A DNA stretch of 9,256 nt from Crenotrichaceae bacterium (GTDB lineage: Bacteria > Pseudomonadota > Gammaproteobacteria > Methylococcales > DRLZ01). The first letter of the stretch is position 1. Every line of letters starts with the position of its first letter. Position numbers and translations under genes: made by a program. The stretch is from contig DRLZ01000203.1 in NCBI GenBank assembly GCA_011322755.1, positions 1-9,256 of the forward strand, in the 5' to 3' direction. Below the pieces are notes generated by a model. The model was not told where the DNA came from and ran no database searches. It saw only the letters and a list, made by a program, of their open reading frames with translations. This document shows, in pieces, positions 1-4,715 of the stretch.

Positions 1-1
1 A

Positions 2-2395
2 GCTCAGACACTGGCAAAAGTACGTGCCAGCATGATTGAAATGATTGCAGATTTAATCGATGTTAAAGGCTTGATCATTGATTTACGCCTGAATCCAGGT
101 GGTACTGATGCGATTGCATTTGAAGCGGCCTCTTTCTTTAATAATCATCGGCTTCCAGTGTTTGGTGTGCAATATGCACTTGCAAATGGACAGCTCAGCC
201 AGACAGAATCGGCTTACTTACCTGTCGCGCAAACTGCGCGTTACAATCAACCCATTGCTATTCTCATCAGTGAATTCACTCACTCAGCGGCTGAAACGCT
301 TGCTCTGGCGATGCGGGAATTGCCGAATGTATCACTGATTGGTAGTAAAACAGCAGGTAATTTATCCAACAAGCTTGAAAAACAATTACCTAATGGCTGG
401 GCTTTCAGCCTGGCATCGGATGTTTACCGCAGCCAGGATGGCCGTGAGTTTGAAGCAGAAGGGATTCCACCGCAAGTTCATGTTGATTTTCTGCAACGTA
501 GTGATCGGGTATTAGCCAGGGACACTGCTATTGATACGGCAAAGCAGGTGCTAGAACAGGATCAAGCTATCTTGAGCCAAATGCAAGCGGCAGATATTCC
601 AGCTTTATCAACCAGTCTTGTGGTTAATGGTAAAACCATTATCAGTAAAGTGTATGGCTATGCCGATATCAGCCAACAACGCCGAGCCACTGCCGATACG
701 CCGTTTCAACTCGCCAGTGTGAGCAAAACCTTCATTGCTGTTGCGCTGATGCAACTGGTAGAGCAAGGTCTGTTGAGTCTGGATACACCCATCAATGATG
801 TTTTGCCGTTTCCAGTTGATAACCCCAAGCTGGATAACGAAATAATAACCATTCGCCATTTGGCAACGCACACCTCGGGTTTGATTGATAACGCTGATGT
901 TTATGACAATTCTTTGGTGTTGGAAACTGAGTCAGTGCCGACACTGGCTGCGGTATTGCAAGACTATTATTCTCCCGATGGCAAGTTATACGATGCCCAG
1001 CTCAACTTTGCCGCAACCCCTCCAGGTACGCACTATGAATACAGTAATATTGCCGCAACGTTAGCTGCGTATATTGTCGAAGTGCGATCAGGATTATCGT
1101 TTGATGACTACGTTGAACAACATATTTTTCAGCCATTACAGATGCAAAACAGTCATTATCATCTAGCGCAATTCCCTGAAAATACAGCGGCAATTCCCTA
1201 TGGATTGGATAATGAAGGGCAGTTTTATCATTACCCGACTTATCCTGACGGCATGTTACGCTCCAGTGCTAATGATTTGGCGGCTTATCTGACTGATTTG
1301 ACAACAGGCGAGGCATTGCTGGAACGAGCAAGTATTGAACGCATGTGGACACCATTATTGGCAGAGACACCCGCTGTGCCAGATATCGGGGTTATCTGGG
1401 ATCTTGGATCCTTTAATACTGAGTATACCAACACGTATTTTGTTGAGCATGGCGGTGCAGATCCAGGCGTCGCATCGGAACTGCAGATTCTCCCAGACTT
1501 GGCTGTTGGCGCTGCTGTGGTCATGAATACTGATCGTATTGATGCCGATGGTCAATTCAACGCCGCCAATGATGTGCTTTTTAATACCGCGATACAACTA
1601 CTCTTGACGGGTTCTAAACTTGCTATAAATCAGCAAATCGCTATTAACGCCAGTGGTTCCTGGTATGACCCGTCTCGGGATGGGCAAGGCGTTCACATTG
1701 AGGTATTAGCAGACAATCAAGCTGAGGTGATCTGGTTTGGCTATGATGCGCAAGGTCAACAGCTTTGGGCGATTGGTACTGGCCAAATTGCGGGTAACCG
1801 GATCGACATCCCCACCGCTTATCAAACCAGTGGAGGTGTCTTCGGTGCTAATCTTGATCCCGCAGCAGTGCAACGCATTACCTGGGGTGAAATGGTATTC
1901 GCGTTTGAGGAGAGCAATGGTAATACGACTGCGACATGGGTTTATAACAGTCGGCAAGCAGCGCAGCACGGTGAACAATCACTGAGCCGATTAACCCAAA
2001 CCTATCTGCCGCAATCGCCGAACATGATTCGTAACACAACCGGTACCTGGTTCGATCCGGATCATAATGGCGAGGGTTTTATTCTGCAACAACTGGATGA
2101 AACTGAAGCCATATTGTACTGGTTGACTTACACGCCAGATGGTCATCAAGCCTGGTTGATTGGAAATGGACGGCTTGATGGGGATACATTCACTTTTCCA
2201 GAGATGCAGACAACTTCGGCAACACCTTTGGGAAATGCCTCCAGTGTAAGGTCTATTACCAGGAAGACATGGGGCAGTATCACCTTAACAATCAACAATT
2301 GCCAACAAATTGAAGCCCAATATCAAGGTTTGTTTGGTGCCGGGGAATGGTTGCTACAACGTTTGACAAAACCAGTTGCTGTCGAATGCAAGTAG
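2..2395 (+). CDS. S41 peptidase / beta-lactamase-family serine hydrolase fusion with tandem C-terminal domains (5' partial)
   Basis: The reading frame is open from base 2 with no stop upstream, so the start lies outside the window; ATG 32 is probably an internal Met. Residues below count from that Met. Residues 1 to about 150 match the C-terminal half of an S41 (tail-specific/IRBP-like) peptidase: an LRLNPGG strand-loop, the THSAAE block with probable nucleophile Ser85, and a closing LPNGW ... EGIPP stretch. Residues about 184-525 form a complete serine beta-lactamase/esterase-type domain (Pfam Beta-lactamase, MEROPS S12-like) with SVSK (Ser229, Lys232), YSN (337-339) and HGG (473-475). Two copies of a G-x-W-[YF]-D-P domain follow, from residues 542 and 671. 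By family, S12-like proteins are DD-peptidases, esterases or amide hydrolases; the substrate here is unknown. Export is likely, but the signal peptide would be off-window. A small lipoprotein gene follows 41 bases later, possibly co-transcribed. Confidence 0.9.
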   Translation, partial: AQTLAKVRASMIEMIADLIDVKGLIIDLRLNPGGTDAIAFEAASFFNNHRLPVFGVQYALANGQLSQTESAYLPVAQTARYNQPIAILISEFTHSAAETLALAMRELPNVSLIGSKTAGNLSNKLEKQLPNGWAFSLASDVYRSQDGREFEAEGIPPQVHVDFLQRSDRVLARDTAIDTAKQVLEQDQAILSQMQAADIPALSTSLVVNGKTIISKVYGYADISQQRRATADTPFQLASVSKTFIAVALMQLVEQGLLSLDTPINDVLPFPVDNPKLDNEIITIRHLATHTSGLIDNADVYDNSLVLETESVPTLAAVLQDYYSPDGKLYDAQLNFAATPPGTHYEYSNIAATLAAYIVEVRSGLSFDDYVEQHIFQPLQMQNSHYHLAQFPENTAAIPYGLDNEGQFYHYPTYPDGMLRSSANDLAAYLTDLTTGEALLERASIERMWTPLLAETPAVPDIGVIWDLGSFNTEYTNTYFVEHGGADPGVASELQILPDLAVGAAVVMNTDRIDADGQFNAANDVLFNTAIQLLLTGSKLAINQQIAINASGSWYDPSRDGQGVHIEVLADNQAEVIWFGYDAQGQQLWAIGTGQIAGNRIDIPTAYQTSGGVFGANLDPAAVQRITWGEMVFAFEESNGNTTATWVYNSRQAAQHGEQSLSRLTQTYLPQSPNMIRNTTGTWFDPDHNGEGFILQQLDETEAILYWLTYTPDGHQAWLIGNGRLDGDTFTFPEMQTTSATPLGNASSVRSITRKTWGSITLTINNCQQIEAQYQGLFGAGEWLLQRLTKPVAVECK
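1655..2392 (+). repeat. Two tandem protein domains (G-x-W-[YF]-D-P ... RLT) inside the hydrolase gene
   Basis: These are two consecutive copies of one domain at the C-terminus of the hydrolase, spaced 129 residues. Copy 1 starts at GSWYDP (base 1655, residue 542) and copy 2 at GTWFDP (base 2042, residue 671). Each continues with a [QE]G[VF] turn, a W-containing strand (IWFGYD / LYWLTY), a G-[QH]-Q-x-W-x-I-G-x-G block, a DIP/TFP strand, a V-R/Q-x-I-T ... TWG strand and a final SRLT/QRLT strand. Copy 2 carries two cysteines, one in NNCQQ and one in the last residues, which could form a disulfide; copy 1 lacks both. I know similar modules from the C-termini of secreted gammaproteobacterial proteins, often in xanthomonads. 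Their role is not established to my knowledge; binding or anchoring is a guess. Confidence 0.8.
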
Positions 2396-2436
2396 ACAGC
2401 GAGCGTAACAAACATTTATTTCATCAGGAGTCATCA

Positions 2437-2778
2437 ATGAATTATCGACTATTTTCAATGTCGCTGATCTTGCTAGTGTGCGGATGTGCAACGACACAAC
2501 AAATGGATGCTATCGAAACAGCTGCGGATCAACAGCTATTTCAAGGTCTTGATAGTAACACTCGATTCTCTCTTACCTTTCCCGGTACGCATTCAGGTGC
2601 GTATGAAGCAGTTGATCACTTGAATTTCACTCTGGACAACGGCACATCAAAACAAAAAAATGTATCTGCAGTTCTTGTGAAACCACGCAAAACAGGCAGG
2701 TGGGAGGTGTTGACTATTCTGGTTAAGGAAAACGGTCAGTGGGTTAATCTGCCAAAAACAAATACAAATACAAAATAA
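2437..2778 (+). CDS. Small putative lipoprotein, 113 aa
   Basis: The chosen start is ATG 2437, six bases after an AGGAG ribosome binding site at 2427-2431. A longer in-frame start at 2347 would overlap the preceding gene and bury the signal peptide, so I reject it. Residues 1-17 are a lipoprotein signal: NYR, a hydrophobic stretch (LFSMSLILLV), then CGC, with Cys17 (or Cys15) as the acylated residue. The mature part is about 97 residues, rich in beta-strand-like segments (FSLTF, LNFTLDNG, VSAVLVKP, WEVLTILVKENGQWVNL), and ends in a short NTNTNTK tail. I recognise no named family. It would be an envelope-anchored protein. It starts 41 bases after the hydrolase gene and may be read with it; a candidate terminator follows its stop. 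Confidence 0.8.
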   Translation: MNYRLFSMSLILLVCGCATTQQMDAIETAADQQLFQGLDSNTRFSLTFPGTHSGAYEAVDHLNFTLDNGTSKQKNVSAVLVKPRKTGRWEVLTILVKENGQWVNLPKTNTNTK

Positions 2779-2786
2779 TACAAATT

Positions 2787-2825
2787 ACAACAGATCGCTT
2801 ACAGAAATTAGCGTTGTTGTTTTCT
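2787..2825 (+). terminator. Candidate Rho-independent terminator after the small lipoprotein gene
   Basis: An interrupted stem pairs ACAACA (2787-2792) with TGTTGT (2815-2820) and CGCT (2796-2799) with AGCG (2810-2813), around a 10-base loop. A short T-rich run (TTTCT) follows. It begins 9 bases after the TAA of the lipoprotein gene. The stem is imperfect, with a bulge of 3 bases against 1, and only moderately GC-rich, so it is a plausible but weak terminator. Confidence 0.45.
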
Positions 2826-2856
2826 AACATAGTATCAACCCTGGCATTGTTTGGGG

Positions 2857-2997
2857 GTAACTACTCAGCTTACCCTCTATTTTGCCCAATAGCTGCGTTG
2901 AAAGTGCTCATTTACACATGTAAACTCCGCGCTTTCGCCTTGCTCTTGTGCATGAGTGGGAAATCTGAGCAGTTACAGAATTACGCTGAGTAGTTAC
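2857..2997. repeat. MITE-like imperfect palindromic repeat with three copies of the end motif GTAACTACTCAG
   Basis: This is a non-coding element. GTAACTACTCAGC at 2857-2869 is matched by its perfect reverse complement at 2985-2997. A third copy, CTGAGCAGTTAC at 2965-2976, has one mismatch and sits 21 bases before the last one in the same orientation. The body 2857-2976 folds as a long imperfect hairpin. Outer arms pair GTAACT-CTCAG-TT-CCC-CT; near the centre GAAAGTGC (2900-2907) pairs with GCGCTTTC (2929-2936) with one wobble; at the tip TTTACA pairs with TGTAAA. This looks like a small non-autonomous mobile repeat or an extragenic palindrome. A degenerate second copy at 4586 supports a dispersed family. 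The element ends 38 bases before the next ATG, so it may supply leader or promoter sequence to that gene. Confidence 0.75.
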
Positions 2998-3035
2998 GTT
3001 TGGAGTTGATAAAAAAACCAACTGGAGAAATAGAA

Positions 3036-3446
3036 ATGAAAATAGTGTTAATCAGTCTCTGTGTATTTATGAATGGTTGTTCCGTCTATTCTGCGATGAA
3101 AGCGCCAGATCCAGTGGACTACAATCGATTAGTGATTGGTGCTCCACGTGATTCTGTGGTAACAACTTTGGGCTCTCCAGTGTATACAACGATTAAGCAG
3201 GATATCACCACAGATCATTTTGAGTTTAAAGATGGCTATTCTGCAGGATATAAAAGTCGGGCATTAGTCTATTTGGCAGGTGATTTCTTTTCTGGTGGAT
3301 TAGCGGAAATCATTTTTTGGCCGATGGAAGAGATGTTGTTGCAAGGATCAGAAAACAAGGCTGTTGTGGAATATGACCACGCAGATAAAATACAAAAAGT
3401 GTTGGTTTTTTCCGATGATCAAAAGCTTTTGTATCAATTACCTTGA
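3036..3446 (+). CDS. Putative outer-membrane lipoprotein, 136 aa, BamE/OmlA-like N-terminal motif
   Basis: The start is ATG 3036, eight bases after GGAG (3024-3027). An upstream in-frame TTG at 3000 lacks a ribosome site and would spoil the signal peptide. Residues 1-15 are a short lipoprotein signal (MKIVLISLCVFMNGC) with Cys15 as lipidation site. Residues 30-49 (YNRLVIG ... VVTTLGSP) follow the G-x(n)-V-x(3)-LG-x-P pattern seen in small BamE/SmpA/OmlA-type lipoproteins. The segment from about 62 to 99 (FEFKDGYSAG, RALVYLAGDFFSGGLAE, FWPME) resembles a recurring block in conserved hypothetical lipoproteins that share a GL-x-E-x(4)-P-x-E core. The C-terminus (VVEYD, VLVFSDDQKLLYQL) looks like paired beta strands. 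It probably sits at the outer membrane; its function is unknown. The gene is flanked by end-like motifs of the repeat family on both sides (2985-2997 and 3452-3464). Confidence 0.82.
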   Translation: MKIVLISLCVFMNGCSVYSAMKAPDPVDYNRLVIGAPRDSVVTTLGSPVYTTIKQDITTDHFEFKDGYSAGYKSRALVYLAGDFFSGGLAEIIFWPMEEMLLQGSENKAVVEYDHADKIQKVLVFSDDQKLLYQLP

Positions 3447-3762
3447 ATTAGGTCACTACTCAACGCTGAAAAAAACGATAAGCAATGTTGCCGGCTATTT
3501 TAGCTCGTGGTTTCTGCCAATTGTCTAGCAACTTATCCAGTACTTTGCGCTTGTCAGATTCGATATGGATTTTTTGTATTCTCAGCCGGGATAGCCCCGG
3601 TCAAGAATTTCCAAGCGATCGGAATGAAGTGCATCTAGAGCTTCAAGCGGCATTTCACATTCTCAGAAGACAATACATGTTTCCAGTTTTGATGGCATGT
3701 TGTGAATAGAAAAGTACAGTGTAGTGCATGTGTCGCGAGTGATTTCGTTCAAGGTTATTTTT
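3447..3762. other. Long gap without a convincing intact gene
   Basis: This stretch follows the lipoprotein gene. A repeat-like motif GTCACTACTCAAC lies at 3452-3464, matching 11 of 13 bases of the 2857 repeat end. From about 3480 to 3710 there is sequence with interrupted coding potential on the minus strand. A 74-codon plus-strand frame at 3485-3709 has no ribosome site and no recognisable features, so I do not call it. No RNA gene is apparent. Confidence 0.5.
3582..3653 (-). pseudogene. Possible decayed transposase fragment
   Basis: On the minus strand a short in-frame stretch starting at 3653 ends with LEILDRGYPG before a stop at 3582-3584. Another in-frame stop lies a few codons upstream of it, with further readable sequence beyond. 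D-R-G-Y-P is typical of the beta-strand around a catalytic Asp in IS4-type DDE transposases. The neighbouring reading is broken by stops, and a different frame is open between about 3470 and 3584 (rich in Lys and Leu), as expected of a frameshifted relic. No other transposase motif is visible, so the identification rests on a five-residue motif and is tentative. Confidence 0.22.
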
Positions 3763-3771
3763 TGGTATACT
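3763..3771 (+). promoter_or_regulatory. Extended -10 promoter element upstream of the small membrane protein
   Basis: TGgTATACT is an extended -10: the TG dinucleotide at 3763-3764, one base, then TATACT, which matches five of six bases of TATAAT. No good -35 is seen at the usual distance, which extended -10 promoters can tolerate. Transcription would begin near 3778, giving a leader of about 60 bases before ATG 3837. Confidence 0.5.
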
Positions 3772-3836
3772 GAGATCTAACTACTGCTTCATATAGTACT
3801 TTGCCATTTTTATAAGAAAAGATAAGAGCTCAGCTT

Positions 3837-4034
3837 ATGGATACAAAAAAAATTCTGGATACACTGGTTAGTCATCCTTTACTGACCAGTCTGTTGGTTT
3901 CATGTGTTGTTTTATTGACGATGATGCATCCTTTGCCCTGGTTTCTTTCTCTTGTGCTGATTTCTGTGGTGATTGTCGTTGCTCTGTACTATGGTCAAAA
4001 GTTGCAACTTTTTGATCAAAACACCAATTTATAA
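3837..4034 (+). CDS. Small two-helix membrane protein, 65 aa, unknown function
   Basis: The frame starts at ATG 3837, eight bases after a weak AAGAG ribosome site (3824-3828), downstream of an extended -10 promoter. After a charged, amphipathic N-terminus (MDTKKILDTL) there are two hydrophobic helices at about residues 14-32 and 35-52, separated by a tight HPLPW turn. A short polar tail (GQKLQLFDQNTNL) follows. It is therefore a predicted inner-membrane hairpin with both ends on the same side. I recognise no family. The well-placed promoter, the composition and the following RDD membrane gene on the same strand support a real gene. The 97-base gap to the RDD gene contains its own candidate promoter, so the two need not form an operon. 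Confidence 0.65.
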   Translation: MDTKKILDTLVSHPLLTSLLVSCVVLLTMMHPLPWFLSLVLISVVIVVALYYGQKLQLFDQNTNL

Positions 4035-4085
4035 ACACTAAAGACAATTCAATCCGGTTTGGGTGTGCAGAGTTGATGCAGTTCA

Positions 4086-4115
4086 TTCAGATTAACACGG
4101 TTCTGGTGCTACAAT
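4086..4115 (+). promoter_or_regulatory. Candidate promoter of the RDD gene
   Basis: The -10 TACAAT (4110-4115) differs from consensus at one base and is preceded by TG and one spacer base, making it an extended -10. A partial -35, TTCAGA (4086-4091, four of six), lies 18 bases upstream. Transcription would begin around 4121-4123, only about ten bases before the apparent GTG start at 4132. Confidence 0.5.
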
Positions 4116-4131
4116 AGCAGCTTCCAAGCGC

Positions 4132-4539
4132 GTGGGCTTCTTGCGCAGGCTGGCTGCGATCGTGTATGACAGTTTGCTTGTTCTGGCGGTTTGTTTTCTG
4201 GCGACTGCTGTCGTGTTGCCTCTGAATAATGGGGAGGCTTTCCAGTCTGATCAATATGCTTATCCGGTTTTTCTACTGACACTTTGTTTTTTCTTTTTTG
4301 CCTGGTTTTGGACTCATGGAGGCCAGACGCCAGGAATGAAAGCATGGAAAGTTCTGTTAGTGTCTGATGAGCACCCAGATATTTCTGGTGTGGGTTGGAA
4401 ACAGGCTGGGAAACGTTTCATCGCTGCTCTGGTGTCATGGATGATTTTTGGTGCAGGATTTGTCGCAATTTTGATAGGGAAACAAAAACTGGCTTGGCAT
4501 GACCGTTTTTCTGGTTCGCAGCTTATCTTCACGGGCTAA
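4132..4539 (+). CDS. RDD family membrane protein, 135 aa
   Basis: This is a predicted inner-membrane protein of the RDD family (Pfam RDD). The hallmarks are visible: R-x-x-A-x-x-x-D in the first helix (Arg6, Ala9/Ala10, Asp13), a second hydrophobic segment (residues about 43-60) leading into GGQTPGMKAWKV, and a third helix (about 96-116) followed by LAWHDRFSGSQL. The length is usual for single-domain members. Family members have been linked to ion or solute transport in a few cases, but the role of most is unknown. Start choice: GTG 4132 is the only plausible start, because an in-frame stop lies at 4093-4095 and no ATG or other GTG intervenes. No Shine-Dalgarno is visible and the predicted leader is only about ten bases. 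The residues read upstream of the GTG (ASKR) would also fit homologues, so the start is uncertain. Confidence 0.88.
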   Translation: MGFLRRLAAIVYDSLLVLAVCFLATAVVLPLNNGEAFQSDQYAYPVFLLTLCFFFFAWFWTHGGQTPGMKAWKVLLVSDEHPDISGVGWKQAGKRFIAALVSWMIFGAGFVAILIGKQKLAWHDRFSGSQLIFTG

Positions 4540-4585
4540 TTGAATCAAACAGTCCAGCTTCAATACCCCACGCACATAAAGAGTA

Positions 4586-4671
4586 GCAACTACTCATCTA
4601 TCCAGTATGTATTTTCAACCCAATAACTGATTATGAATCAGTTCGACAGCAACCACTAAACTTTGTAAACT
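4586..4671. repeat. Degenerate copy of the 2857-2997 repeat in front of pepA
   Basis: Bases 4586-4599 match 2857-2870 at 12 of 14 positions (AACTACTCA is identical). After a small insertion both copies carry TATTTT. Then CCCAATAACTG (4619-4629) matches CCCAATAGCTG (2885-2895) at 10 of 11, and further on TGTAAACT (4664-4671) matches 2919-2926. The order is conserved with small spacing changes, which argues for common descent rather than chance. The right half of the palindrome is not recognisable here. The copy lies in the leader region of pepA. Confidence 0.55.
4625..4643. promoter_or_regulatory. Perfect 8-base inverted repeat, possible operator or hairpin upstream of pepA
   Basis: AACTGATT (4625-4632) and AATCAGTT (4636-4643) are exact reverse complements separated by three bases. 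No T-run follows, so it is not a standard terminator. It lies within the degenerate repeat copy and about 70 bases before the pepA start, and may be a repeat-derived hairpin or a protein-binding site. Confidence 0.35.
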
Positions 4672-4692
4672 GACCAGCTAATCTGCTTTATT
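4663..4692 (+). promoter_or_regulatory. Weak candidate promoter of pepA
   Basis: TTGTAA (4663-4668, four of six to the -35 consensus) and TTTATT (4687-4692, four of six to the -10) are separated by 18 bases. This is the best-placed sigma-70-like pair before pepA, but both boxes are poor and such a pair could occur by chance. Part of the -35 lies inside the degenerate repeat copy. Confidence 0.2.
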
Positions 4693-4715
4693 TCAAAAAT
4701 TAGGATATTGCCCGA

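Noticed and set aside
2347..2436. Longer N-terminus for the small lipoprotein, starting inside the hydrolase gene
   Set aside because: It would place 30 polar residues before the lipoprotein signal, while ATG 2437 has a strong AGGAG at the right distance.
2857..2997. CRISPR array or small RNA gene
   Set aside because: The repeats are inverted and not regularly spaced with unique spacers. No promoter-terminator pair marks an independent RNA gene.
3586..3600. CCGGG-loop-CCCGG hairpin as a terminator
   Set aside because: No T-run follows, and it coincides with the codons of the DRGYPG stretch on the other strand, so it is probably incidental.
3485..3709. 74-codon plus-strand frame
   Set aside because: There is no ribosome site, no domain and no signal sequence, and it overlaps the possible minus-strand transposase relic. 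It looks like chance or an antisense shadow.
4581..4595. GAGTAG-CAA-CTACTC hairpin after the RDD gene as a terminator
   Set aside because: The stem is exact but is followed by no T-run. The bases are better explained as part of the degenerate repeat copy.
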